DNA of 64,000 nucleotides from Streptomyces sp. CB00455 (GTDB lineage: Bacteria > Actinomycetota > Actinomycetes > Streptomycetales > Streptomycetaceae): positions 156,143 through 220,142 of the forward strand of contig NZ_LIVQ01000010.1 in NCBI RefSeq assembly GCF_001905445.1. The letters run 5' to 3'. This document shows, in pieces, positions 42,113-50,583 of this stretch. Positions within the stretch are counted from its first letter, which is position 1, and every line of letters starts with the position of its first letter. Below the pieces are notes generated by a model. It did no database searches, was not told the DNA's origin, and was given only the letters and a program-made list of their open reading frames with translations. The translations under genes and the position numbers were made by a program.

Positions 42113-42820
42113 GGTCGGACCGCTCCTGCCGGTGTCTGGGGAGGGGCATCGGTGTCACTGAGGGTCGGGGCGCCTCATCCACGTCCGTCAATCGTCCGAA
42201 ACCGGAACCATCTCGCCGTTGTCGGTGGCCCGGTCCAGGTCGTCTGCGGCGGTGTTCTCCATGTGCTTGCGGGCCTCGATAGCCACCAGGTCCGGATCGA
42301 CGGAGCCGACCCTTGAGCACAGTGGTCATCCCGGCGACCACCGGGCGCACTTCCCCCCTGGCTTGGCACGGCATTGGGGACAGCTACGGGTGCGGGCGCG
42401 TTCGCGGACGGCCGGCGGCACTGCTCGACTCACGCAGGACAGTGTTCACGCCGTCGGCCTGGTTCGCTGGCTCCGCCACGCTCCCTGTCCCGGTTCATCC
42501 CGGCCAACACCCCCTCCGCTACGTACCGGATCCTCCCGCCGCAGGAAGACCGCGTCTTCATGGAGCTGCAGCCGGGGCAGGCAGCCCGACACGCTCGTGG
42601 CGTCCTGGCACAAGGACGCCCTGGTCGACCTGGCGCCACACCCGTACCAGACTGGTTCGGGTCGGGCCTGCGGGAGACGCCGATGCCGTACTCGATCCAC
42701 CATCGGGGCGGCTCCGCCGGCGGCCCGCGGCGCGTCTTCTCTTCGGTCGGCGGCCCGGACGGCTGATCTTCTTGTCGACGCGGGCGGAGGGTGGCTCCAG
42801 CCAGCGGGTATCAGCAGGAG
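42113..42820. other. Gene-poor interval with a short leftward frame
   Basis: No convincing full gene. A leftward frame ending at 42188 encodes VDPDLVAIEARKHMENTAAD then DLDRATDNGEMVPVSDD, a plausible acidic protein tail, but a TGA lies just upstream and the only start is an internal GTG giving ~32 residues. The remaining 500 bases show nothing recognisable. Confidence 0.4.
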
Positions 42821-43132
42821 CTAGTCCCGAGTCGGCGGCAGGGGCAGAAGAGTCATCAGGTCGACCAGGCGCGCCCGGTCCCGCCACTCCCGCTTCCGGT
42901 GGCACGAGCCCGCGTCCGGCCGGTTCATCTTCCGCACTCTGCGGATCTGCTCCACCAAGGCCCGCATCTGGCCCTCCTGCTCCGGCGTCCACTCCTGCCC
43001 AGCGCCGCCGGAAAGCGCCCGGATCACCTCCTGGGCGGCTTGGCCGTCTGCGCCCGCGCCATCGCCGCCCAGCTCCTCCACGGCCTTCCTGAGCGCCGCT
43101 TCCGCCGCCTGTGCGTCGTCGTGTTCAGACAC
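42821..43132 (-). CDS. Small charged hypothetical protein
   Basis: A 103-residue protein starting at GTG 43132 with a GGAGGAGAGGGG ribosome site. It is helical: DAQAAEAALRKAVEELGGDG, QEWTPEQEGQMRALVEQIRR, then a basic end VRKMNRPDAG and KREWRDRARL. It has no recognised domain. The charge pattern, acidic then basic, suits nucleic-acid or protein binding. It faces the membrane-protein/Mrr operon divergently. Confidence 0.5.
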   Translation of the reverse strand: MSEHDDAQAAEAALRKAVEELGGDGAGADGQAAQEVIRALSGGAGQEWTPEQEGQMRALVEQIRRVRKMNRPDAGSCHRKREWRDRARLVDLMTLLPLPPTRD

Positions 43133-43329
43133 GCTTGTCCCCTCTCCTCCGGACGCGCAGCCTGACCGGTACCCCACCCTTGGAGCACTCCGGCCTTCAT
43201 CTCCACAGCCGAACCCGTGCAGGAGACCCGGTATGGCCTGACTAGTTGCTGAGCGGTGAGGAGGTGTCAGGAGCAATGCTTTCATTGGTCCGTTGTGCAG
43301 GAAGGCGCAACCCGACTGATGGGGGCCGC

Positions 43330-43611
43330 ATGCCGGTCGTCAGGGAGTACGTACGCAACGGATTCAAGGTCCGCGAGCACTGGCGCAACCCAGCTGGGTC
43401 GAGCAAGCAGGTGATGCTCCTCGGGTTATTCGTGTTCGCCGCGTTCGTGTTAGGCAGCAAGCCGATGGGCGGAGCTCCGGGGGAGCAGAAGCCCGTGCCG
43501 GAGTCGACGGTGTATCCAATCAAGTGGCCCGGCTGGGATCAGCCGGTGGTGCGGCCGCAGCCGACCGTCTCCTACCCGATCGTCATCCCGAGCACCGGGA
43601 ATGGCCGGTGA
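43330..43611 (+). CDS. Single-helix membrane protein coupled to the Mrr-type nuclease gene
   Basis: A 93-residue protein: a basic N-terminus (VVREYVRNGFKVREHWRNP), one membrane helix (QVMLLGLFVFAAFVLG) and a Pro-rich extracytoplasmic tail with repeated YPI motifs (VYPIKWPGWDQP, SYPIVIPS). ATG 43330 is preferred over upstream options because the protein-like sequence starts here. Its stop overlaps the GTG of the Mrr-like gene, so the two are made together, suggesting a membrane complex. Family not recognised. Confidence 0.6.
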   Translation: MPVVREYVRNGFKVREHWRNPAGSSKQVMLLGLFVFAAFVLGSKPMGGAPGEQKPVPESTVYPIKWPGWDQPVVRPQPTVSYPIVIPSTGNGR

Positions 43612-44312
43612 GCGGGCGCCGCCCCGCCCGGCGGACCAGCCGAAGCCGGCGCCCCCGGCGACGCAAGGACCCGGGCCTGGAACAACTGATGCTGATCGGC
43701 CTGCTCGCCGTAGCCGCTCTGAGCCTGGTGATGGGCGTCCTGCGCTGGCTGGCCGCCCACCCCTGGATCGTGGTCCTCACCCTGCTGGCAGCGGCCACTG
43801 CGGCGGCGACTTGGTGGTGGCGCCGCAGTGAGGCGGCACGGTGGGAGCAGATCAAGGCGCAGGGTCTGCGGTACGCGGTCGACCAGCTGGACCGTCTGCA
43901 CCACCGCCAGTTCGAGTTCGCGGTACGCGACCTCATGCACCGCGACGGCTGCCAGGACGCACAGCAGGTCGGCGGCCGCGGCGACAACGGAGCCGACGTG
44001 AAAGCGACGGACCCCTACGGGCGCCGGTGGGTGATCCAGTGCAAACACAGGAGGGACGGCACGTCCGGGAAACCGGTCGGCACGCCCGACCTGCACGTCC
44101 TCAACGGGACCGGCCGCCAGGTCCACGGCGGTGACGTGCTGGTCATGCTGACCAACGGCCGCATCACCAACAACGCGGTGGACTTCGCGAAAGACCAGCG
44201 CCTGCACCTGGTGGACCGCAAGCTCCTCGCCGAGTGGGCCGCCGGCTCCCGGCCCCTGTGGGAACTGCTGCCGCAGATCCCCCCGCCTCGCAAACCGTCC
44301 GCACTGTCCTGA
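43608..44312 (+). CDS. Membrane-tethered Mrr-type restriction endonuclease
   Basis: A 234-residue protein. A very basic start is followed by two membrane helices (LEQLMLIGLLAVAALSLVMG and AAHPWIVVLTLLAAATAAAT), then a PD-(D/E)xK nuclease of Mrr_cat type: LHHRQFEFAVRDLMHRDGCQ with the N-terminal Glu, VGGRGDNGADVKATDPYGRR with the catalytic Asp, WVIQCKHRR with the QxK, and a closing VMLTNGRITNNAVDFAKDQ. Mrr enzymes cut modified foreign DNA; membrane anchoring would place it where DNA enters. Translationally coupled to the small membrane protein upstream. Confidence 0.85.
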   Translation: MSGRRPARRTSRSRRPRRRKDPGLEQLMLIGLLAVAALSLVMGVLRWLAAHPWIVVLTLLAAATAAATWWWRRSEAARWEQIKAQGLRYAVDQLDRLHHRQFEFAVRDLMHRDGCQDAQQVGGRGDNGADVKATDPYGRRWVIQCKHRRDGTSGKPVGTPDLHVLNGTGRQVHGGDVLVMLTNGRITNNAVDFAKDQRLHLVDRKLLAEWAAGSRPLWELLPQIPPPRKPSALS

Positions 44313-44462
44313 TCGCACCGCACCGGCGGACAGTCCCGTCAGTGCGTCAGTGTGTCAGTTCGGGAGGCACGGGCGCGGACAGCGGGGGCACAGGAGCGGG
44401 CAGGGGAACGGCTCCCCGTTACGGCCGGACACCGCCTGGCCGGCGAAGAGGAAGGATGCTCC

Positions 44463-44882
44463 GTGTCGAAGGTCGAGGAATCCATCGAGGTCGATGTCCC
44501 TGTGCGCACCGCCTACAACCAGTAGACCCAGTTCGAGACGTTCCCGCTGTTCATGGACGGCGTGCAGTGTGTCGAGCAGGTCGATGACGCTCTCACCCAC
44601 CGGGTGACCAAGAGCGGCGGGGTGGATCAGGAGTTCGATGCCGAGATCACCGAGCAGGTCCCCGACGAGCGGATTGCCTGGGTCACCGTCGGTGGAGAGA
44701 CCGAGCAGTCTGTGGGCGTCGAAGTCACCCTGCGCATGGACTTCGATCCCGACGGACTGGCACAGACGATGGCCGCCAAGTTCGGCTTCATCGACCGCAA
44801 GGTCACCGGCGACCTCAAGCGGTTCAAGAAGTTCATCGAGGAGAGCCGCACCCAGACCGGCGCCTGGCGCGCCGAAACCTGA
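44463..44882 (+). pseudogene. SRPBCC-family cyclase/dehydrase-like gene with an in-frame TAG
   Basis: From GTG 44463 (AGGAAGG ahead) the frame reads SKVEESIEVDVPVRTAYNQ, then TAG at 44523-44525, then TQFETFPLFMDGVQCVEQVD in the same frame to 44882. Related proteins have Trp at this place (TGG to TAG is one change). The rest is a complete SRPBCC lipid/polyketide-binding fold with FDAEITEQVPDERIAWVTVG and LKRFKKFIEESRTQTGAWRA. Reinitiation at ATG 44553 would give only 109 residues lacking the first strand. Confidence 0.8.
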
Positions 44883-45457
44883 CCCCGGCCAGCCTCGCCC
44901 GGGCCCTTCAGCGCCCCTGCGAGACGGATCGTGCATGCCACCGGACAACAAACCAGGACGGCGATCCTGACCGAGGTGGGGGCGACGTCGGATCAGCCCA
45001 CTTCGGGGCTCGCTCTCCCCGCCCCGGGGGCCGGTGACGTGACGGCAAGCCCCGGGGGTGGGGGCGGCGAGCCACAGCCGCCCTTCCCGGGGCGACCAGG
45101 CCGGACCAGAACACACCCGCGGCCGTTGGTCCGGGTATCCACCACACCGGCGGAGTGGCGCCCGCCACCCGTATGCGCTGGATCTTCTGCGGAATCGCGT
45201 GGAGAGATCCATTTTTGGTGAACCGCGTGGGCAACGCGGATGCCCGCGGTGACGTGCGGGCCCGTGTCCTTTGCGGGGCAGGATCCCCGTGGACGATAGC
45301 GTGGTCACCAGGAGCAGTCGTGGTTCCGAGCCGTTGCCGGCCCGTGCTCGCGGTCACGGTTCGTCTCACCGCCCGGGAGTGCAATCGGGCGAGGCCGGTC
45401 GGGCACGGCGGTCGCACAGTGCGGGCGCCAGCGGCCGCGCACGTCGAGGAGAACAGC
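44883..45457. other. Intergenic region ahead of the cold-shock gene
   Basis: About 575 bases with no supported gene; open frames on both strands have no recognisable domain. The last ~160 bases probably form the long 5' leader typical of cspA-type messages. CCCGGGG-type short inverted repeats occur near 45010-45070. Confidence 0.45.
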
Positions 45458-45661
45458 ATGGCTACGGGCATCGTGAAGTGGTTCAACGCCGAGAAGGGCT
45501 TCGGTTTCATCGAGCAGGACGGTGGCGGCGCTGACGTCTTCGCCCACTACTCCAATATCGCCGCCCAAGGCTTCCGCGAACTCCAAGAGGGCCAGAAGGT
45601 CGAGTTCGACGTCACCCAGGGCCAGAAGGGCCCGCAGGCGGAGAACATCCGCCCGATCTGA
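45458..45661 (+). CDS. Cold-shock protein (CspA family)
   Basis: A 67-residue RNA-chaperone of the CspA family: ATGIVKWFNAEKGFGFIEQD has RNP1 (KGFGFI), VFAHYSNI is RNP2 (normally VFVHFSAI), and RELQEGQKVEFDVTQGQKGP is the standard end. Cold-shock proteins melt RNA structure. GAGGAGAA lies ahead of the ATG. The Tyr in place of Phe in RNP2 is tolerated in Streptomyces paralogues. A hairpin follows the stop. Confidence 0.95.
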   Translation: MATGIVKWFNAEKGFGFIEQDGGGADVFAHYSNIAAQGFRELQEGQKVEFDVTQGQKGPQAENIRPI

Positions 45662-45677
45662 GCCGCCCACATCCCCC

Positions 45678-45716
45678 GACGCCCTGCAGGCGGCCCTCAG
45701 CCGCCGGCGGGGCGTC
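45678..45716 (+). terminator. Hairpin terminator after the cold-shock gene
   Basis: Outer arms GACGCCC (45678-45684) and GGGCGTC (45710-45716) enclose a second perfect stem GGCGGC/GCCGCC, 17 bases after the stop codon. No T-run follows. Confidence 0.65.
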
Positions 45717-45940
45717 GCCGCATTCATCCGTGACGGTCCGGGATCCGCTTATCACCTACAAATCAGGCGGTCCCCCAGCCCTACAGCGCTGCCCCATCCT
45801 GAAAGACCGATCCGCTCATTTTGTCCTTTACGTGGTATTTACTCGCACTTTTGCGGGTAGTCGCTGGGTGGGAAAGCGTCGATCTCGGCGTGTTCCGGCC
45901 GCGGAGCACTTCCATGCTTCGCACAACGGATTGGACAGAC

Positions 45941-46255
45941 ATGACTACTGCGAACCCGGGTGGCAGCCCCGCAGGTCGCCGGACCGGCAGTGCCGACGTT
46001 TCCGGACATCGGACGCGTCGTCTGTCGACCGAGACGAAGTCGGCCCTGAAGACGACGGAGTTCTTCGCCTACATCGCCTGCGTGGTCGCGGTCCTGATCG
46101 CCTCCATGCTGGTGGGCACCGAAGAGGGTCACCTCGACTACTTCCGCGCCGACAAAGCCTGGCTGTACATCGTGATCCTCACCGTCGGCTACATGATCAG
46201 CCGCGGGCTGGCCAAGTCCGGCAGCCGGGACAACTACGACGACGATGGCTCCTGA
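45941..46255 (+). CDS. Small two-helix membrane protein
   Basis: A 104-residue protein: a hydrophilic start, then FFAYIACVVAVLIASMLVG and AWLYIVILTVGYMISRGLA as two membrane helices, separated by the loop TEEGHLDYFRADK, and an acidic end SGSRDNYDDDGS. The pattern matches a small Streptomyces membrane family of unknown function. ATG 45941 has only a weak GGAC ahead; the longer frame from 45821 has no better site. It lies between the cold-shock gene and a convergent STAS gene. Confidence 0.6.
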   Translation: MTTANPGGSPAGRRTGSADVSGHRTRRLSTETKSALKTTEFFAYIACVVAVLIASMLVGTEEGHLDYFRADKAWLYIVILTVGYMISRGLAKSGSRDNYDDDGS

Positions 46256-46435
46256 TCCAGCCGACGCGCGAGGGCCCCTTCGCAGCCGGCCCCGAGCCTC
46301 AGGGCGCCACGTCCGGTGCGAATATCATCGACACGCAAACGGGTGATCGCAGGACCACCGCGGTCATCACGCACCCGCCCACGGGGAACGTTCCCCTGTG
46401 AGGCGCATGCCAGGCAGCTGCCAGACACCAGCACC

Positions 46436-46792
46436 TCAAAGCGAGCCGCCCCCCGCCACGGCGTACCGCTCTCCAGTGGCCGAGCCGCGCCCGCGGATGC
46501 CGACGACGTCGGCCATGAGCTGCTGGGGCTGGGGCTGGGGCTGGGGCTGGGGCTGCCAGCCGACGACCGTGACGCGCAGGCCCAGGCTCTCCGCCCGCCG
46601 GTGCAGGGCCAGGAGGTGGAGCAGACCGGCGGCGTCCATGGACATCGCGCCGTGCAGATCGACCATGAAGTCACGCCCTTCGGCGGTAACGTCGTCCAGC
46701 GCCCGCTGGAGCGCTGCGCCCGTGTCCTCATCGAGTGCCCCGGTGACGCTGACCAGGACCGTGCCGTGGCGCTGGACGTTCGTGGTGATCAA
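46436..46792 (-). CDS. STAS-domain anti-sigma-factor antagonist lacking the phospho-Ser
   Basis: A 118-residue STAS protein. The fold is clear: TVLVSVTGALDEDTGAALQR, RDFMVDLHGAMSMDAAGLLH, LLALHRRAESLGLRVTVVG. The usual phosphorylated Ser in the MDSSG motif is Ala here (MDAAG), so it cannot be switched off by an anti-sigma kinase at that site. After the last strand there is a QPQPQPQPQ run encoded by a CAGCCC repeat. It starts at TTG 46792 with AAGGAGAG ahead. The PP2C-type phosphatase gene at 47244 is divergent from it. Confidence 0.85.
   Translation of the reverse strand: MITTNVQRHGTVLVSVTGALDEDTGAALQRALDDVTAEGRDFMVDLHGAMSMDAAGLLHLLALHRRAESLGLRVTVVGWQPQPQPQPQPQQLMADVVGIRGRGSATGERYAVAGGGSL
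46518..46555. repeat. GGGGCT hexanucleotide run in the STAS gene
   Basis: Five to six GGGGCT units encode the (Pro-Gln) run on the leftward strand. Each unit is in frame, so slippage changes only the length of the run. Confidence 0.8.
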
Positions 46793-47243
46793 TGCGCTCT
46801 CCTTCCGCCCGGGCGCAGGAGCCCTCGGGGCTCCTCATCCTGGCGCGACGTTCCCCCGGCCGGGTGTGCGGCTCGCTGGCGCCCCAGCACCAACCTGACC
46901 GACCGGGCTGACGTTGCGGCGTAAGGGGAGTACCCCCTGCCCGTGCTGTCGGTAGCGTCCAAGCGGTACGCGCACTGGGGACCGATGACCGCCCGGCGCC
47001 TCCTGCCGGGGCCCGCGCTGTATGCCTGGGACGGCAGCGCCCCGGTTCCGCCAGCGCCGAGCAGGGCCTGTCCGCATCGAGCGCGGGGCATGCTGGCCGG
47101 CCAGGTGACCACCATGGTTCCCAGAGCTGCCGCAGCGGCAGGCCGTGTGCGGCTATCTGGGCGATGCGGTGGATCGCAGAAGCACGATCGGTACCTCGAT
47201 AGGCCACGTATCGTTTTATGGTCCAAGACTTGTGGAGGCTGGC
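46793..47243. promoter_or_regulatory. Divergent region between STAS and PP2C genes
   Basis: About 450 bases without a supported gene. Near 46921-46936 GGGGAGTACCCC is an imperfect palindrome. It should contain the promoters of both partner-switching genes. Confidence 0.4.
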
Positions 47244-48425
47244 GTGGCGCGTGACCGGATCGGGCTGGCCGAGGTGCTGGCCGCGGCGGAGACTGCCGCG
47301 CCTGTGGACTCACTCGACGTTGTCGCGCGTAATCTGCGCGACCGGTTCGGGGCCCGCTATGTGTCGTTCCTGTTCGTCGACATCGTGGGCCGGCGCATGC
47401 TGCGCGTCCACGACACAGGGGGCACGCATCTGGAAGACCGCGCCGAGCGGATCCCGCTGGTCGACAGCAGCATCTACAGCGAGGTCCTGCGCACGCAGAA
47501 GCTGGTGCGGGCGCCGGAGGGCGATCACGGGCAGCGTGTCCTGGCCCCGGTGACGAACCGCGGCGACACCGTCGGCGTCCTGGAGTTGTTCCTCACCGAG
47601 GCCACCCCGGATGTCCTGGCGCAGGTGGAGGAGGCGGCGCACGCTTTGGCCTACATCATCGTCACCGACCGCCGGTTCACCGACCTCTACCACTGGGGCA
47701 ACCGCACCACCACCGTCAGCGTCGCCGCCGAGATCCAGCGCCAGCTCCTGCCCTCCGCCGCCTCCTGCGAAGCCCCCCAGTTCACGCTGGCCGGCGCCCT
47801 GGTACCGGCCGCCACCATCGCCGGTGACACCTACGACTACAGCCTCGACAACGACACCCTGCACCTGTCGATCACCGACGCCATGGGCCACGACGTCCAC
47901 GCCTCCCTGATGGCCACCCTCCTGGTCAACGCCTCTCGCGGTGCCCGCCGAGCCGGAGAGGACCTCGCCGAGCAGGCCCGCCAGAGCCACCAGGTCCTCC
48001 TCGACCACGGCCACCGCACCTTCGTCACCGGCCAGCTCCTGCGCATCGCCCTCGACGGAAGCGGCGCCCAGCTCGTCAACGCCGGCCACCCCAAACCGCT
48101 GCGCCTGCGCGACGGCACGGTCACCGAACTCGACCTGGCCGTGAACATGCCCTTCGGCTTCGGCCACCACCCGGGCATCTACCAGGTCCAGAACCTCGAC
48201 CTGCAACCTGGTGACCGCCTCCTGCTCCACACCGACGGCATGCAGGAACGCGAAGCCGAAGCAGTCGACCTGCCCGGCCTCCTCCGCAAGACGGCCGACG
48301 AGCACCCGCGGGAGGTTGTACGCGCGCTGGTCGGCGCGGTCACCGACGCCTATGACGGCCGGCCCCCGCGGGACGACGCGACCGTGCTGTGCGTCGACTG
48401 GCACGGCCCCTGCACGACCCCCTGA
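47244..48425 (+). CDS. GAF-domain SpoIIE-type serine phosphatase
   Basis: A 393-residue PP2C/SpoIIE phosphatase. Residues ~20-155 form a GAF-like sensor (LDVVARNLRDRFGARYVSFL to VLELFLTEATPDVLAQVEEA). Residues ~170-390 are the catalytic domain: AAEIQRQLLPSAASCEAPQF, AGDTYDYSLDNDTLHLSITD with metal Asp residues, AMGHDVHASLMATLL, LVNAGHPKPL and GDRLLLHTDGMQE. Such enzymes dephosphorylate STAS antagonists to release stress sigma factors. Start GTG 47244 has GGAGG six bases ahead. Its divergent STAS neighbour lacks the phospho-site, so its real substrate may be elsewhere. Confidence 0.9.
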   Translation: MARDRIGLAEVLAAAETAAPVDSLDVVARNLRDRFGARYVSFLFVDIVGRRMLRVHDTGGTHLEDRAERIPLVDSSIYSEVLRTQKLVRAPEGDHGQRVLAPVTNRGDTVGVLELFLTEATPDVLAQVEEAAHALAYIIVTDRRFTDLYHWGNRTTTVSVAAEIQRQLLPSAASCEAPQFTLAGALVPAATIAGDTYDYSLDNDTLHLSITDAMGHDVHASLMATLLVNASRGARRAGEDLAEQARQSHQVLLDHGHRTFVTGQLLRIALDGSGAQLVNAGHPKPLRLRDGTVTELDLAVNMPFGFGHHPGIYQVQNLDLQPGDRLLLHTDGMQEREAEAVDLPGLLRKTADEHPREVVRALVGAVTDAYDGRPPRDDATVLCVDWHGPCTTP

Positions 48426-48485
48426 GGCAGTGTCTGCCCCGAACCTCGTCCCTGATCCACAGGGAAGATCGTCGAAGCTCCAGGC

Positions 48486-49069
48486 ATGAGCAACGACAAC
48501 ACCGCAGCGCGGGCCCTGCTGCGCGACAAGATCCTCGACGGCCTGCGACGCGCGGAGCGCACCCTGTTCACCCGTCCCGCGCCCAAATCCGCGCGGGCCC
48601 AGATGAAAACCTTCGCACGCGCGAGGGCACCTCGAAGTTGCTGGCGGAGCGCCTGGGCGTCTCCCGCAAGACGGTGGACCGCTACCTCTCCGGAGTCACG
48701 AAGAAGCCACAGAAGCGCCTCCAGGCCGCCCTGGCGCAGGAGACCGAAGCGGAGTGGCAACCGCAGGCCAAAGCGCAGGCAAGGCAGCGCGCGGCCAGCT
48801 CGACGGGTCTCGTCATCTCCACCACCGCCTACTTCGGGTTCGGTACGGAAGGCTCTGACGCGGGCCGGATGCGGGACATCCAGGTCGTCTTATCGCCCTC
48901 CCACGCCGCCAAGATCCTCGCCGCCAGGGACACCAGCGCGACGGACAGCGAGCTGCACGACGCCGTCGCCGAGGCTATAGCGGACGCTAATTTCCGCGTC
49001 GAAGGCGGCGGACGCGCGGGCCTGAAGGTCCGAGTCGAGGCAGTCGAGCGGTTGGATATCTCGTTTTAG
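48486..49069 (+). pseudogene. tpg: Telomere terminal protein (Tpg) homologue, frameshifted
   Basis: Tpg caps the 5' ends of Streptomyces linear replicons and primes end-patching. The first frame (ATG 48486) reads LDGLRRAERTLFTRPAPKSA then RAQMKTFA; near 48617-48623 one base must be added or lost to continue EGTSKLLAERLGVSRKTVDR (the HTH), AEWQPQAKAQARQRAASSTG and the end RLDISF. The whole matches Tpg in order and length (~190 residues). The TAG stop at 49067 coincides with the first base of an IS inverted repeat. No tap gene is visible beside it. It is a pseudogene unless the shift is a sequencing error. Confidence 0.85.
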
Positions 49070-49086
49070 ACCGACCGGCAAATGGA

Positions 49087-49938
49087 TCACTTGAGGCGGC
49101 GCGCGGTGGGACGCTCATCCCAGCGGTAGTGAATGGTGGCGTGGCGGATCAACATGCGGATGGTGACGAGTGCTGCGGCCAGGTGGAGGTAGAAGCCGAC
49201 GACGGTGTTGTTCTTCTCGGTGCAGCGTCGTAGCTTGCCGTAGCTGTTCATCCACGAGTGCGTTCGTTCCACGACCCACCGCTTGCTGGCCTGGATCGGG
49301 GCGGGCACGCCCTTGCGTGCGATCTCACCAGTGAAGCCCAACTCCCGGAGCAGAGCGCGGGACGTGTTGCTGTCATAGCCCCGGTCGAGGTTGACGTTCA
49401 CGTCGCCCGGCAGCGGCCCGACCTGGTCCATGGCTGCGTGGAGGGTCGGTCCGAGCAGGGGCGAGTCGTGGCGGTTGACTCCCGCCGCGACCAGGCCGAG
49501 CGGGACGCCGCGGGCATCAGTGGCGACCGAGCGTTTCAGGCCCTGCTTCCCGCGGTCCACCGGGGACCGGCCCGCACTCTGGCCGCCACACGGGGCCTTG
49601 GTGATGCAACCATCCACGGATATCTCGGACAGTTCCAGGCCGATCATCCGGTCGTACGCTTCCAGAGCGAGAACGTGCACCACTTCGGATATCCCCTGCT
49701 CAGCCCACTCTTTGACACGTCGACGGATGGTCCGGTCAGAGCATCCGGGGCTGGAGATCCGTTCGTAGCCCGAGCCGTGGACCAAAGCGAGCACCACGTG
49801 CTCGAACACAGTCCGGTCGGGGACACGGCGGCGGTGGCAGGCAAGCGGGTGGCCCGCGGCGAACTCCTCCCGCGCGGGCAGGAGTGCCATGAACTGGTTC
49901 CAGAGGGGTTCGAGCAGGCAAGATGGCAGTGCGGGCAC
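49087..49938 (-). CDS. IS5-family DDE transposase
   Basis: A 283-residue transposase. The N-terminal DUF4096-type region (HRRRVPDRTVFEHVVLALVH, CSDRTIRRRVKEWAEQGISE) is followed by the DDE domain: SEISVDGCITKAPCGGQSAG with the first Asp, GDVNVNLDRGYDSNTSRALL with the second, and RKGVPAPIQASKRWVVERTH with the catalytic Glu. It starts at GTG 49938. The frame is intact, so the element may still be mobile. It abuts the 3' end of tpg. Confidence 0.9.
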   Translation of the reverse strand: MPALPSCLLEPLWNQFMALLPAREEFAAGHPLACHRRRVPDRTVFEHVVLALVHGSGYERISSPGCSDRTIRRRVKEWAEQGISEVVHVLALEAYDRMIGLELSEISVDGCITKAPCGGQSAGRSPVDRGKQGLKRSVATDARGVPLGLVAAGVNRHDSPLLGPTLHAAMDQVGPLPGDVNVNLDRGYDSNTSRALLRELGFTGEIARKGVPAPIQASKRWVVERTHSWMNSYGKLRRCTEKNNTVVGFYLHLAAALVTIRMLIRHATIHYRWDERPTARRLK

Positions 49939-50055
49939 GGCTGTCCTTCGTGATCACTGAGCGTAGAGAACTCCATGATCACGTGGGCCCGTGCCCGTTC
50001 TGATGCTCATCCCATCTCCCGGGCACCTGCTGCCGGACCGGTCTGAGAAAGAAAC

Positions 50056-50583
50056 TCAGTCACCCGTTGCCCCGTCGGTCCGCTCCCGCAGGAAGTCGGC
50101 GTGGCCGTTGTGGCGGGCGTACTCCTGGATCATCAACACGTAGACCCAGCGCAGGCTGAGGGAAACTCCGCGAGAGGACATGAAGGTCTCGTCGAGGTCG
50201 TGCCCGGCCGCCGCCGCGTCGCACGCTTTGACCTCGGTCTGGAACAATCCGAAGTCTCTCTCCGCATCGGCTGCGTGGACTCCGTCGAGCCCCTCATTGC
50301 CATCTGACGGGCCGGTGAAAACATCGCCGATAGCCTCACCTGCGAAGCTTCGCCGGAACCACCATCGCTCTACCTCCGCCATGTGCCGGACCAAACCAAG
50401 GAGGGTTAGGTTCGACGGCTCTACGGTCGTCCGCGCCAATTGGGCCGACTCAAGCCCGGCACACTTGGCCAGCAACGTTTCCCGGTGCCAGCTCAGCCAA
50501 CCCTCCAACATCTGACGCTCAGTTACGGTACCCAGGCCGCCCAGCTGCTTGGTGCACTCGACCGGCGGTGCTGTCCATGTCAT
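50056..50583 (-). CDS. DinB-superfamily (DUF664) protein
   Basis: A 175-residue four-helix bundle of the DinB/YfiT type. RQMLEGWLSWHRETLLAKCA, LTLLGLVRHMAEVERWWFRR and the end YVLMIQEYARHNGHADFLRE carry the three His ligands (RHM, YARHNGHAD) expected for the metal site. In actinomycetes related proteins are mycothiol-dependent transferases; that role is family-level inference. ATG 50583 has GGGTGGA ahead. It lies between two IS right ends and so appears to be IS cargo. Confidence 0.85.
   Translation of the reverse strand: MTWTAPPVECTKQLGGLGTVTERQMLEGWLSWHRETLLAKCAGLESAQLARTTVEPSNLTLLGLVRHMAEVERWWFRRSFAGEAIGDVFTGPSDGNEGLDGVHAADAERDFGLFQTEVKACDAAAAGHDLDETFMSSRGVSLSLRWVYVLMIQEYARHNGHADFLRERTDGATGD

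Noticed and set aside
47145..47243. An upstream in-frame ATG for the PP2C gene
   Set aside because: The 33 extra residues are not family-like, and GGAGG sits six bases ahead of GTG 47244.
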